From Conoideocrella luteorostrata (Eukaryota; Ascomycota; Sordariomycetes; Hypocreales; Clavicipitaceae): a DNA stretch of 64,000 bases. The position numbers were made by a program, and so were the translations under genes. Numbering within the stretch: the stretch's first letter is position 1; each line of letters opens with the position of its first letter. The stretch spans positions 1 to 64,000 of the forward strand of contig JASWJB010000189.1 in NCBI GenBank assembly GCA_032433595.1, in the 5' to 3' direction. Below the pieces are notes generated by a model. The model searched no databases. It was given only the letters and a program-made list of their open reading frames with translations, and was not told the DNA's origin. Below, in pieces: positions 35,720 through 47,573 of the stretch.

Positions 35720-35742
35720 GACGGTGTTGTTGTTGTTGTTGT
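35720..35742 (-). repeat. (CAA)n run in the 5' leader
   Basis: On the coding strand, five to six CAA/AAC repeats end about 9 nt before the ATG of the wall-protein gene. Such unstructured leaders favour scanning, but that role here is inference. Confidence 0.7.
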
Positions 35743-38700
35743 TTCGTGAACGGAAGTTTAAATATTAGTAGTATTAAGGTAAGTAGCGAACGAAGAAGAG
35801 CCTGGACGTGAAAACTTCTGAAAGCGAGAGACTGTATGAAAGGAGGAACGACTGAAGGAAGAAAGATCGTGGAAGAGAAACTCAGAGTCCGATCAGCCTG
35901 GGGAGAGCGAGAACCTTTATTATTATGAGCCAGGGGTATTAGGATTGGTCTCCATCACGGGGGGCCAAGACGGGACTAATAACCAGCCTGAGGCGTTTGG
36001 CCCCAGCTCTGGGCCTTGGAAGCCATGCCGTAATTATTGTAGCCTGTGTGCCTGTGCCAATAGCAACAGGGGTGGTCTACGGTCTGAGCGACACGGCAGC
36101 CAGTGAACCAGCAGATGACGCTTCATGCCATGAAAGGTCTAATGTTATTATTCATAGACCAGTGTTTACACGACATGGTGGGAGGGGTGGAGGAGAGACG
36201 CCACTCGACCACCACCCCATCATGAGCGTCTTCCTGTGTGTGTCACTTGCGTTAACGGCCTGGACAGCCGGGAAATGCATTAAACCGAACGAGATTACGG
36301 AGTAGCTGGGAGTACGGAGTAGCTGGCCGTGGATGGCAAATCCAGCCAGACAATCGGCTTTCACTCTCTCGCGTCTGGGGAAGCGCCGAACGACGGCGTG
36401 GTGCCTCTGACGCTGACGGTCCAGGAACACAAGTTGCATTTAAATTACAAGGCGCACTGGTTCCTTATTAGCTTCAAGAGCCGATGGCGAGCCGCCTCGT
36501 GATATAGCCGGATGAATGAATGGCTATGTACGGAGTATGTTCAACTATAAGCTACGGAGTGGTTACTGAGTAATTGACACTCCCGTTGCTCTAGGTAGGG
36601 AGGATGTCGTCCTATGCCATCCCTTTTTGACGGACATGAAGAATGTATACCACCAGTAAGGGGACGTCGCCTGGCCTCGCCTCGCTCGGACGGGTCCAAT
36701 TCTTGCCCGCAAGTCGACACGCCGTATGGAGTACACCTTGTACAATACGAGCTCATTTGTTTGAGTGTGCTTGGAAAAGCATTGACACACAATGCTGTCG
36801 TGCTGCACCACCATGCGTTGGCTTATTAGTCCTTGCTTTGCCACACGTCCTGTGAAAAGTTTGCAAGTTGGTACCACTCTGAGCTCGTGCCTTTGTACTC
36901 TTGCCAGCGAGGGCCTTGGGGTTAGGAAAAGCCGGACCGGGGGCTTAATTGGAGTAACATGCTGCAACCCCCAAGCTGACATGGCGCTCCACCGCAGCTG
37001 CTACCTCGTTCCTCCGCACCTGAGCACCGATTATCGCCCATGGGACCATCTGTCCTGTCGACCTGCGAAAGGGGTGAACATAAGCACATAATTCAGTGCA
37101 ATTATTACTCCGTACACAGAAGCAGCATCGCCAAGCAGCTGCGTCGGATGCTGCTAAATGAGAACCTGCCTGTTAAACCCCGTCGTACTGCAGTAGTCCG
37201 TAGTGCATGTCTGTGTGTGAGCCTGCGGCGCCCCATGGATTGTCCCGCTGCCAACGATATTTGTCTCACTCCGAGACAAAACCTCGATCCTACCTGGGGG
37301 AGGGTCCTGTTTGGCCATGGGGTCTTCGGTAGGAATTCTGTTTGCTTCTCTGTCGCAGAAGGAAGTAGGGCTGCTTAATGCTGAGAGACTTGATCCACGG
37401 TTGTCATTGTTGTTGTCATTGTTGTTGTTGTTGTTGGTGTCGTTGTTGTGGTTCTTGCTGTTGCTGCTATTGCTGCCGCCGCCGCCGCTTTTGTTTGTCT
37501 GTTTGTTTCTAATTACTCAGAAACGCCGCTGCCACAACGCAGATCCGCAAATTACATTGTCGGTCAATATTCTCCGGCATGGTATTGCCGGCATTTAATT
37601 TTTTTTTTAAATTTTTTTAAAGGTAATATGAGATAAGTCCATTGGGGACAACAACAAAAAATAGAGGAAAGAAAAAATTACTCAGATGCGCTATCTTTAA
37701 TTAGTTTGTCCATCTCCTAAGAAACGGAATCTGAGCATTCCTGTCTCTGCAAGGAGTGTCCTCTTTAGATGGAACATGTTCACCCGACCGAGATTGGTTT
37801 GGGGATCCAATACTACACCAGCATCTGACGTGCATAGGCCCAGCTGTCTTAAGCACACTTACGGAGTACTCTCATATACAAATATAATACATGTACTCCG
37901 TACTCCGTACACTATTACTAGTGACCAATGCTCATTCCGGGAGGCTTTACGGCAGGTGCATGGATTCTATGTGGCCAATTGATGTGAACAAAGTGCCACG
38001 GCTCGCATGATGCGGGACCATCAAGCAATGACAAGAAAAGCTGCATTTCAATACGAGATGGCGGGAAGATCAATGGGACGGTTGGTGCCACTACCAGCTC
38101 GTATTGGGTTGGCCACGCTGGCGGCGATCCGCCCCGTTCTACTAACGTTCACGGTGTTACTGTGCCGAGCACAGTATGGCACACGTCTAACGGTTGTTCA
38201 CTTGCACCTGGCAACCCATCTTTTATCGCGGGCCGAGCATTCTCTACTCTTGTAGCTGCAGTTGCCGCATCTGCCGTCCCCGACGTCGCCTCATCCTCGA
38301 AGTGACGGTATCTAGAGGCCCCCATTACGGGTCACGCAGCACTACGCGCCTCGTTCGGATCATGACTTCCCGGTGAGCCGCGTGAAATAAATGCGAGATG
38401 CCTGTGAACTGCAGCATCAAGCAAAGACAAGCACTAGTCTGCGACACGTTAATTGATTGATGGGTAATCAACAGTACTGCGGCGGCAATACTGATGCAAC
38501 TTTCTATAATTTAAAAGCTAGTCATCGGGAGGGTCCACGGCTGACCCCTCTCTTTCCGTCTCTTTCTTCGCTTCGAGGCATGATATAGCTGAAGGGTGGG
38601 AATGGTGGGCGAGGTGGCTCTGTTCCGGTGAACACATCAGCCACCAGTATTTGTCGACTAAAAATAATGCTTACAATACCATATAACGCAGTGTAGTAGA

Positions 38701-39554
38701 CTAAAGGTGTAGCTACAAGGTTTGAACAACTCTCTTCCTAATTCGAGCTGATGGGGACACGCCGCCGCTCTGTCTGCCTCAGGCTGTAACGACGTACATT
38801 CATAAGATGTATAGGTTAGGGCATTTCCGCCGTGCTTCATGTATCGTATCTTCTGCTTGTAACTTGATTAATACGAGCCTCGAAGCGATAAGGGGAGATA
38901 CATGGTACCAAACCTGCCAAAATTCATGCCTTTGACTATCTCCACAATCGGTCAGGGGAATACGGAGTATAAACGAGAAAATCGCTAGAGATATATATAT
39001 ATCTCCTGTTCTGACCGCGAAGTCACCCCTCGTGCCGTGGGCGGCCGACTCACACTATTACGGCACTGCGGCTGTTCCGTGAAGGAGGTCCTCGACTGAA
39101 GACCACACCTTGATGCTGCGTGTACTGTGTAGCCGGTTTGGCAAAGACCAGAGTCTGACTCAACAGGAGATGGCATCATCTCCTTACCAAAAAAAATGTC
39201 ATCCAATTACATTATTGGACGCTACTCTGAAAATCAACGCCTCGTCAACGAGTGATGTTTTCCGGCTTGCTTCTGCTAGCAGTTGTTCCCGAGTCCCTCT
39301 CGACTATAGTTTCCTTGTGGCTAGAAATGAGACGAATGCCATTGTCGGGCATCTTGGATTTTTTTATTTTTTTAAAAGCATGACCCCAAATGTCAATGTT
39401 TGCCAGCCAGATCGACTCCTATCTTCTTTCTCACATGCTATTTGTTCCGCTGGTACTCGACTTACACCGCTTTGCATCAAGAACAACTTCATCAAACAAT
39501 CTGTAGGATACGGGTCGATCATCGCTCAAACGTACTTGAATCTCTCTTGCCAAC
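35743..39554. other. 3.8 kb gene-poor region
   Basis: No convincing gene. It is dense in the recurrent motif: 36295-36304, 36311-36322, 36528-36537, 36552-36560, 37105-37114, 37859-37869, 37892-37910 (two in tandem) and 38961-38970. A GTT/GCT/GCC trinucleotide tract lies at 37400-37493, T/A runs near 37588-37620, and an (AT)n patch near 38990-39002. Confidence 0.55.
37400..37493. repeat. imperfect trinucleotide (TTG/GCC) microsatellite
   Basis: A run of TTG/GTT triplets drifting into GCT and GCC triplets. It opens a low-complexity frame (LLLLLLPPPP) that I do not regard as coding. Confidence 0.85.
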
Positions 39555-40046
39555 ATGATGGCACCTACAAATTTCGAAATCTGTCACCGTTATGGCCTTC
39601 GGCTTTTGAGATTGTCATTATCCAGATACCATCACCCCTCCGCCTCTCAGTTTAGGTCCATTGCCTCTGAAATTGGAGAGCCCCTTAACGAGGCGTTGCT
39701 TCGATGCGACCATATGGATTATTTTCATCCAAAACAATCTGACCAAGTGCTGAACAGCCAATTTCGAACCATCGCTGAGCTCGGTTCTGGCGCTGACTCC
39801 ATGGATTGGCTGGCAGAGAATCTAGAACTGTAAGCCTTATGATTCGATGACTGTTTAACATTTGAGGCTAACGCTAATAATAGTATGAGGAACAAAAGGC
39901 ATTGGTTCCTCTCTATGGCCATCAAAGTGAAGCCTTTCATACAGATGCTCGCGGAGAGTCCTAACTTTCAAACATCATCTGCAACGCTGACTCGTCACAT
40001 AAAGGTTGTTCGCTTATTTGCACGCCCGTCGATGAGTTTTAGTTAG
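39555..40046 (+). CDS. small two-exon orphan protein
   Basis: I do not recognise this protein. Exons 39555-39829 and 39884-40046 join in frame (ENLEL/MRNKRHW) across a 54-nt intron. The intron has a GTAAGC donor, a CTAAC branch site and a TAG acceptor, giving a predicted 145 aa. The exact splice signals and the 53-codon open second exon argue for a real gene. The product mixes Leu/Arg-rich amphipathic stretches (YGLRLLRLSLSRYH, MAIKVKPFIQMLAES) and has no signal peptide. Start choice is uncertain: two adjacent ATGs at 39555 and 39558, and a further 5' exon is possible because the upstream 400 bp also holds an open frame. It sits alone in a gene-poor area, so it may be a lineage-specific gene or the surviving end of a larger one. 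Confidence 0.4.
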
Positions 40047-41945
40047 ATGGGCCAGAAGGGTTACATTTCTGCCTTGTTTATAAACTAATGAGGGAGACAC
40101 TCTTTCGGCTTCAGCATAGGCTCAACGACTAATAAACCCCCTTCCCTTGCATACGCTGCTTATTTACTATCTTCTCCGTGCTCTGGATTATCTACATAAA
40201 ATGTGTTATATTATCTATAAAGGTATGCATATGCCCGCAATCCGCCCTTCAACTAGTGGTCACTGACATAATTATCCAGATATTAAGGACGATGATGTCA
40301 TAGTGAAATAAGGAAGGCTCCGATTTTTGTACTTTGCGAGGGTTCAACGTGCTGCCGCAGCTGGCCGACTTTAACTCGGCCGTTTCGGGACTTGATGGTG
40401 ACGAGGGCCACGTTATTCCCATTTAATCTTATCGATGTTGTGCCCTAGAGGTGATAATCTGTTGTTTGTGGATATACAGTGTTGATATTTAGAGCGTCGG
40501 TCTCCTGGTAAGCAAATGCTTTTGGACAGACTCTGAGGAATAACGTTGACGACATGAGCAGATGTGGAATTTATTGGGAGGCGTCGTCTTGTTTGACCGT
40601 CTGAGGCCATGATATCTGCGCCTCTTGGGGAACAGTGTATTCACGGTCGTCTCATGCTTGGGCGAGGTCCTAGCGATGACGCTCTCCTGGCTTATTTCTA
40701 CGCACGATGGACATATTGCCTGAACCTACCAATATGGCATACATCTTCCCTGCCATGCTGAGCAGCACAACAGATTGCACTAGATGCTATCATCAAGGTC
40801 AGTGTACGTTTTATCCCCCCCAACCATGAAGTCATGACATCGTCAGACAAGTGCTAAATAGCATGAATAAGTAGATTTCTGTGTCTTGGTATTGCGTTTT
40901 GGCTGCAGGTTGCAAGGCGCATTTGTAATTAGGCTTAGTCTCGGCCTATGCATCTCATGGTTCAGCTATAACTAGATAAAGGTCTTTTTTTTTTCTTTTC
41001 CATACCATCCATACCGTGCGACAAATCAAATTCTCTCTTACTTTTGTAAAAGCTGGAAATATGGCAACACTGCTGTGGACAGTGCTTTAACTCATTAGGG
41101 CGACATCTGGGCAGAGTTGTTGGGTTGGATTCAACGTAGCAGCGTATCATACACTCAACGTTGCTGCAAATCCCGAACTGAGTCCCTCCGTAGTTTTCTA
41201 TCTTAGGCCAAGATTATCCAGCGCCATGAATCATCTGGAACGAAGGACAAAGGGCAGAACATTCGCAGTAAGCGCGCCCCCCCAAAGTAATCGTGAGCTC
41301 AGCTCTGAGCCGCTGGCTAAAAGCCAAGTGACAGCCGATTCCGCCAGCACGCAGCCGCAGAGTAACCTCTGATAAAATAACGGTAGCTAATACGTACTTG
41401 CGGAATAAGAGCCGTGTCGTCTCGGCGCGGGCAGTGGCCAACCCGCTTAGCGCACGCCGCCACGGGGGCCCCCATGTAGCCACTCTTTTGTACGGAGTAC
41501 GCAGTACTGGTAACTTCATACCGGCTCTCGATATTACGCGACAGCAAGGGAGAGGCATTTGCAGATATTGATAGCTGATCAAACCCGTCACACCTATCAG
41601 TAATGCTTATGTCATTTTGCTGTCGCAGCGGGTTAAACAATCTACAATCAACCAGTAGTTGCCCCCTACTGACAACTCCATGGATGAATTTCGCAACCAC
41701 CTCCTGCTTGAACCCAGTAACTAGCCCCACCTTCACTGCCGATTTCATCATCGCATTGCCTGCCCCAATCACATCACACGCAAATACTTCAACTGGGAAT
41801 CGTAGCACCACCGCCTGATGAGCAATATCACAACAGGCATCAAGTGGCCTGCAGTTCGGTAGACAGACCGTTTTTTTTTTTTTTCATATCTTCACCTAAT
41901 TGCCCAAGGAAAAAGAAAAAAGAAAGAAAGGGAAACATTTCCAAG
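40047..41945. other. intergenic region
   Basis: 1.9 kb, AT-rich in its left half. A 164-codon open frame on the minus strand (41317-41811) lacks any recognisable feature and contains the recurrent motif (41490-41500), so it is left uncalled. A T14 run lies at 41871-41884, in the mde1 leader. Confidence 0.5.
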
Positions 41946-42870
41946 ATGGCCACCGCCACTACTGAGCGCCTCGACGCCGACCAGCTCATCACCTCTACTG
42001 ACCCGGAGCATCCAGCCAACCTCATTCCCTCGCTATGTGCTAAATTCTGGACTCTGGGCTGGGTCACCGGCACCGGCGGCGGATGCTCCATTCGGGACGA
42101 GTGAGTGAAATATCACAACCCCTCCAGCAAGCAATAGCCTCGCTCATAGCTCAAGAGAGAGAACCATCCCCAACTCACACATATCTCGCAAGGAACCTCG
42201 TGTACATCGCCCCGTCAGGCGTCCAAAAAGAACTCATGAAAAACACCGACATATATGTCCTCTCGTTGTCGGCCCAGGAGCCAACCTTTAAGCAACGCAC
42301 CTATCTCCGCTCACCACCATGCTACAAGCCCTCCCAATGCACGCCACTCTTCCTCGCCGCCTTCACCCGCCGCAACGCCGGGTGCTGCATCCACACCCAC
42401 TCCCAGTGGGCTGTCCTCGTGACTCTCCTGCTCGAGACGCAAGGGCCGGGAAGGGACAAGGTTTTTGAGATTAACAACATTGAGCAGATCAAGGGGTTCG
42501 GAAAGGGCATGGCAAAGGTAGGCAATTTAGGCTATCATGATACGCTGAGGATTCCCGTTATTGAGAATACCCCGCATGAGGAAGACCTGACTGAGTACTT
42601 GGAGGCTGCTATGGAGGCGTATCCGGATACGTATGCGGTCTTGGTGAGGAGGCATGGTGTTTATGTGTGGGGGGATAATGTGCACAAGGCAAAAACTATG
42701 TGTGAGAGGTGAGTTTCTCTTCCATGATTGTGGGCTGTCTGCGGTCATTGACTTGGCTGATATCTTGTTATTGCAGTCTTGATTACTTGTTCCAGTTGGC
42801 CGTGGAGATGAAGAAGCTGGGTCTTCCGTGGATTAGTGACATTGCTCGCGTCGCTCCAGATAGAGCATGA
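41946..42870 (+). CDS. mde1: methylthioribulose-1-phosphate dehydratase (MtnB/Mde1)
   Basis: A class II aldolase-fold, zinc-dependent enzyme that dehydrates 5-methylthioribulose-1-phosphate in the methionine salvage pathway in the cytosol. Exons are 41946-42100, 42193-42708 and 42777-42870 (254 aa). Junctions read [18 protein letters not shown] and [12 protein letters not shown]. The start [14 protein letters not shown] matches the fungal N-terminus; in-frame Mets upstream are in a Lys/Phe-rich leader. Metal ligands are visible as His119 and His121 (CIHTHSQW) and His206 (RRHGVYVWG). A Glu in the [10 protein letters not shown] segment is the likely catalytic acid. The GWVTGTGGG motif near residue 38 marks the phosphate-binding loop. 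Length fits the family. Confidence 0.94.
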
Positions 42871-43088
42871 AGCGCATGAAGCGCATGAGGGAATGAATTG
42901 AAAATTTGGGGCGTGTCGTTGAGGTTCAACGTTTCATGAAGCGGAGTCTAAGGAGGGGGGTTTGATCATGGTATGCGTTGTCAAAGAAGGCCAAGGAGTT
43001 AGAGGCTGCAACATCTTCAACAGAACCTGGGAGTTAATATTGTGCATTTCTCTCATTATTGTCTATCCGGAGTCTCATACACATTGTT

Positions 43089-44351
43089 CTACAGTTCGTC
43101 CCGCTGTTGTGTCTCCCCCCCAACCTCAGGCTCCTCCCACATCCTCTTCTTCGGATTCCTGGGCTGATCTTCAGGTTCAACGTCTGCTTGGTCACCCACA
43201 TTACCTAGTTCATCAGCCTCCTTAGCCGCGTCCACAATCTTGCCAACCTTTTCAACCATGGAGTCTGGATCCCATTCTGAAGTTTCCTTCTGTCCAACTT
43301 GCGCAGTCGGCAAATCCGCATTAGGCAGACCATCCACAGAAACCTTGCCATCCTTGCCAACTCCAACTCCAACTTTTTCAGATCCCCCTGGGACAGATCG
43401 CTGCATCACCGCACTGCCGGCCTTGGTTCCAACTCCGAACAAGATTCGAAGCGGAAGCCACACGAGCCACCACATCGGTCCGTACAGAAGCCTCCTGAAC
43501 ATAAGCCACACACCCGTAACTATCAGCATGTACAGCGCAGTCTGTAAATACCAGGTATCGCTCTTTTGTGACCGCAGTAATGTCCCCAACAAATTCCGCG
43601 AACTGGTGAGCATTGTATCCAGAGAACTGTAGGAGTCATTGAGCTGTTTCAGCGCAGCCGATGACTCTGTAAGTGTCTGATGTGCGTACTCGCTGCGGAA
43701 TAGCTCTGCTGCGATGAGGTCGTGAGTCCGCCGCAGTGCATTGGTCACGTTGTTGCTTGCGCCAACCGTTTTCTGTTCTTCTTCCGAAAGGCTTGACTGC
43801 TGCTGAATTTGGTGCGAGTGCCGCTGAGACCGGTATGTGTGAGCGGGAGCAGGAGCAGGTTCGACTTCTCTCGCTTGGATGCTTGGCTCGGAGACGGGCA
43901 CCGAATATGACTGGATAATAAGTTGTCGCTCCAGTTTGCGTGCTTGCGCCAGAGACTCTCGTGCGGCCAGTCTCGCTTTTCGAAAGTGGCCTCGACAGCT
44001 AAAATAAATGTTAGTATCTGAAGTCAAGTAAAGTTGTTTGCGGCAAGCTCCATACCTGGCGAGCTCGGCACCTAGCCTTTCAACACCCTCCTTCAATCTC
44101 CCCTTTTCTGCACCCTCTGGCCGAACGTACTTGACCTCCTCGTTTAGTAGTTCTTGCTCGTCTAAGCCATTTCGTAGAATCTGGCCAATTTCCGCACTCA
44201 GTTCGCCGCTGACGCTGCTCTCCTCATCTGTTCCTTGAGGCACAGAGCCTGGTTGGAAGTCGAGTGTCGCCAACCGATCGATCAGCTCCCTAAGTTGTGT
44301 CGTGGTCTCCTGGAGTGCCGTAAGGCGCTCGTCAAGCCCCTCTAGAGACAT
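43089..44351 (-). CDS. sec20: ER SNARE Sec20
   Basis: Sec20 is a Qb-SNARE of the ER that, with Ufe1 and Use1, receives Golgi-to-ER COPI vesicles. Exons on the minus strand are 44351-44056 and 43998-43089 (401 aa). The intron is 57 nt with donor GTATGG, branch ACTAAC and acceptor TTTTAG. Because it is a multiple of three without stops, the frame reads straight through it. The N-terminal half is coiled coil (LDERLTALQETTTQLRELIDRL). The SNARE-like Sec20 domain is at about 205-275 (NALRRTHDLIAAELFRSEYAHQTL..). Membrane segments follow (YLQTALYMLIVTGVWLMF, then WWLVWLPLRILFGV). The lumenal tail is long and acidic and ends in RDEL, a retrieval signal equivalent to the HDEL of yeast Sec20. Confidence 0.92.
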   Translation of the reverse strand: MSLEGLDERLTALQETTTQLRELIDRLATLDFQPGSVPQGTDEESSVSGELSAEIGQILRNGLDEQELLNEEVKYVRPEGAEKGRLKEGVERLGAELARYGACRKQLYLTSDTNIYFSCRGHFRKARLAARESLAQARKLERQLIIQSYSVPVSEPSIQAREVEPAPAPAHTYRSQRHSHQIQQQSSLSEEEQKTVGASNNVTNALRRTHDLIAAELFRSEYAHQTLTESSAALKQLNDSYSSLDTMLTSSRNLLGTLLRSQKSDTWYLQTALYMLIVTGVWLMFRRLLYGPMWWLVWLPLRILFGVGTKAGSAVMQRSVPGGSEKVGVGVGKDGKVSVDGLPNADLPTAQVGQKETSEWDPDSMVEKVGKIVDAAKEADELGNVGDQADVEPEDQPRNPKKRMWEEPEVGGETQQRDEL

Positions 44352-45733
44352 ATTGAGTATTGTTGCAGCAGCCTCCTTTTTCTATATGTGAACATGAAGG
44401 AGATAGCTCCGAAGCATATGTTACACACTGGCACATTCCGGTATTTCGAGAGCTTTGGCGGTTTTAGACACTTGGCAGCTTGCCCGAGGATATGCACAAA
44501 GCGGGGCCTGTGACGTCCTGCTTGTTGTGCTGATTGGCTCCACTGTAAGAGGAGCAGAGCGTAGCCATTAGTTACTACTCACAAGTTCAAGCTTTAGCTG
44601 GGCAGATATGAACTGTAATTACATCTAAAAACTTTTCGAGTTGGTTTAATGGCCTAAAGATTTATATGCCTTCACTTGTATCACGATAATACAAGGTTTA
44701 GTAAATGGCCATCTGACCCAGACACAGAGCCGTTCGTTCAGGTTTTGACTCATCAGCCAGTACAGCTAAAATCACTAATATTCGATTTTCAATGCGCCAA
44801 TTCTTTGACAAGAAAGTTGCAATACCGTGATCCAGACAGACTACCAACGCATCCAGTATCAATACAGCAGCCCTAGTCTCCAATATAATCACACCTCTAC
44901 TCCCAAGCTCTCCTTATCACCCCCCAACCTCCAACCTCCATCCTCCATCTTCCAACGGCCATACTATGACCGAAGGCAACAAAATTAGTACTACTCTCAC
45001 CCGGGGCCGAAGTCAAACATACCTGAAGGTAAAAAAGGTGAAGCATCGCCCTCCAAGAAGAATAATCGGAATCGAACTATGGCCAAACTGGCCACGCCAC
45101 GCATCGCACTCAAGTGTTCATCACACAATCTTCGCAGTGGCTTCCCAGAGGGCAGAAACCCAAAAGAAAGAAAAGACATCATTACAATGTTTTTTTTCTG
45201 AGGTACCCTGATATTTCTGATGCCAACTGCGGACGTCAATTGACGCTGGGCCCTCACGGGCAGACCCGTCCTTTTCTTGTCCAGAAGGGCAAAAATGACA
45301 GCGGTGACCAAGACCCAAAGGGTCTCGGCCGTTGAAGAGGCTTCTCCGAATTTCTCACATGCAATAATATAATTTTCTTTCATTGCTGAAGGAATTTTTT
45401 TGAGATTTTGTTCCTATACAGAGACAGAATCAAAATCTCCGTTTGTAAGCATGGAAGCGTGGCCTTTCTCAGAGGGCGATGCTTGAAGGAGAAAGAGAGA
45501 GAATTAGAGAAGCATTTTTATGTGTGCCACTTTTGTATGGGGACCTTGGCTGACAGGCAGATGAATACTTTCTGACTTGAACACGTGACGCGAAATTTGA
45601 GAGCTGCAGCCACCCACTGTCCTCCCGTCGCGGTAGCTCATGAATTACATTGATTAACAGGCCAATTGCGACTCGATTACCATCCTCCTCAACTTGAATA
45701 CAGGCAATCGTTCGCTGAGCGCCATATTACGAG
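44352..45733. other. divergent intergenic region
   Basis: 1.4 kb between sec20 and the mitoribosomal gene. A B-box-like word lies on the minus strand (45068-45078), about 30 nt before a T6 run, but there is no matching A box. T and A runs occur near 45189 and 45390. No gene is supportable. Confidence 0.5.
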
Positions 45734-46105
45734 ATGATCACGAAGTTTTTGACCGAGGTCTCAGCCAAATTCAACCCTTTTTCGGCTTGCGCTAAACCTG
45801 CCCGTCTGTTCCTCACATTTCTGCCTCCAAATGCTCGCGCCAATGGCACGACAATAAATACCACACTTCTACCCCGGACTTCAACGGAAGCGAGCTCATT
45901 AAAAGTCAAGTTCAGTAAGTGGTTTACTTGATCCATCCCCTCTCCCCCCCTCCCCTTCGTCCCCCCAAAACCAGGTATTAACAAGTCATCAGAGGATGGC
46001 AAGGAGTTGAAATTCGACTGCGAAAAGTACAACATCAAAGGCCTCGTCGAAGAAGTTGACCGACATTCTCGTCAGCTCCAGAAGGCGGCCGATCTTACAG
46101 ATTAA
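45734..46105 (+). CDS. mrpl44: mitochondrial large ribosomal subunit protein mL53 (MRPL44)
   Basis: A small (103 aa) basic protein matching fungal mL53/MRPL44, a structural protein of the mitochondrial 54S subunit. Exons are 45734-45914 and 45975-46105; the 60-nt intron ends in a C/T-rich tract before CCAG. The start MITKFLTEVSAKFNPF and the core ARLFLTFLPPNARANG are typical, and the C-terminus GLVEEVDRHSRQLQKAADLTD is the family ending. The N-terminus lacks a classical cleavable presequence, as in homologues. The gene converges with the pyrophosphatase, leaving about 220 bp between the two. Confidence 0.88.
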
Positions 46106-46325
46106 ATCATATATCACGACAGCTATACTTTGCATTTGCGGCGTTTCAATTTACCGGAGAAGGATATCAAGACGGCGGCACAGGGTGGTAGTCAATTTGT
46201 ATAATTTGATTGTTGGCGGAGAGAAACTTTTGTATTTCCTACACGGCCTCAGACGTGCCGCTAAACTACTTTTAATAGAGTTCGTAACACTCATTATTTA
46301 TTCCTCTTTAGTCCGAGTTGTATGT

Positions 46326-47573
46326 TTAGGAAGAGGCACCGCTAATGAAGAACCACTTGTCAATGGAGCTGTCAATCTTCTCGGCAGGGAGTTCCTGGTT
46401 AGGAGGCAGACGAGGCAGCTGGTCGGGGCTGAGACGTTCGGTGCTGTGATCAACAGTAGTGTTGGCACTAGTGGTTGAATATTAGTATCGAAGCAAATCA
46501 GAAACGTGTTGAAGCCGCCAAGACTTACATTGAGACACCGTTGGGGGTAACCTTGCCGGTGATGAGACGCTCCCAAGCCTCAGCGCACTCACGGACAACG
46601 TCCATGGCGTAGCTACGTAATTTTATTAGTTTAAAAAACGGTCAATTGGCTGCATGGTGGAAGAGCCCATACCTCTTGTTCTTGCACTCGCCAGTGAAAG
46701 CGAACTGGTTCTCAGGCTTGCCATCGGGAATCTTGTAGATACGGAACCACTCGTTGGTGGCACGGAGAAGACCAGGCAGGTGGCGCTCGACATCCTCGAT
46801 ATCGTTGAGCTTAGGAGCAAGAGGGTCGTTCACGTCGATAACAATGACCTTCCAGTCAGTCTCCTCCTCGTCGAGAAGTGCCATAACACCAAGGACCTTG
46901 ACCTGCTTGACCTGTCCAGTGTAGCCAACAAGCTCGCCGATCTCGCAAACGTCAAGAGGATCGTTGTCTCCCTTGGCTTTGGTCTCAGGGTGGGCGACGT
47001 TGGGGTCTTCCCAAGTCTGAATTATCATCAATTAGCGGCAAATAACACAGTGTCACATGCTAGGTCGTTGGCTTACCTGAGGAAAGGCACCGTAGTTCCA
47101 CAGATAGCCCTTGTGGGGGAAACAGTTGCGAACATATCGAAGCTTGCCCTTTTTGATATCCTGCTTGATGGGATTGAGAAGCTCTTCCTTGGAGATCTAG
47201 TTGAGGTGTGGACCAGTCAGTAAAGCAATCTCGCTGTGTGGGCGAGGCGAGGGGCTAGATAACAATGAGATGAGGGGCAAAAGCAGCCAACAAGGCCGCG
47301 GGGTGACTTCAGGCACATGCACCAAGTGGCATGCCACCACGAGTTCTTTCACCTGTGGGTAGTCCAGCATGACTTATAAGTTCTACGTACCTCAAGTTTG
47401 GCATTGGACCACCGAGGGATCTCGACGACCATGTTCAGAATGGTTTGCTCCGGATTGGCATAGAGGGGAATGTCGTGGAAAGGGGAGACGGGGACGCCAT
47501 CCTTCTCGATGTAGACGCGGTGCTCCAAGGTGTTGAGAGCAGCAACCTTGCGGAGGTTGTATGGGGAGGCCAT
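46326..47573 (-). CDS. ipp1: inorganic pyrophosphatase
   Basis: Family I soluble pyrophosphatase that hydrolyses PPi to 2 Pi and pulls biosynthesis forward. Exons on the minus strand are 47573-47391, 47196-47077, 47016-46673, 46612-46529 and 46467-46326 (290 aa). All junctions keep frame (KLE/ISKEELL, FPQ/TWEDPN, KNK/SYAMDV, GVS/IANTTVDH). The signature [11 protein letters not shown] carries the metal-binding Asp118, Asp120 and Asp123, equivalent to yeast Asp115, 117 and 120. [20 protein letters not shown] is the other conserved block. The start at 47573 ([13 protein letters not shown]) is the normal cytosolic one. However, the same frame stays open upstream to an ATG at 48146, adding 191 Ser/Ala/Arg-rich residues. 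That could give a mitochondrial isoform (see findings). Confidence 0.94.

Noticed and set aside
37311..37598. Open frame with poly-Leu/Pro
   Set aside because: It arises from a trinucleotide microsatellite and has no other coding signs.
41317..41811. 164-codon open frame on the minus strand upstream of mde1
   Set aside because: No recognisable feature, no splice partner, and it contains the recurrent intergenic motif at 41490-41500.
45031..45130. Possible RNA polymerase III gene on the minus strand (B-box word plus T6 run)
   Set aside because: The only A-box-like word is about 10 nt from the B box, too close, and no tRNA, U6 or 5S structure fits.
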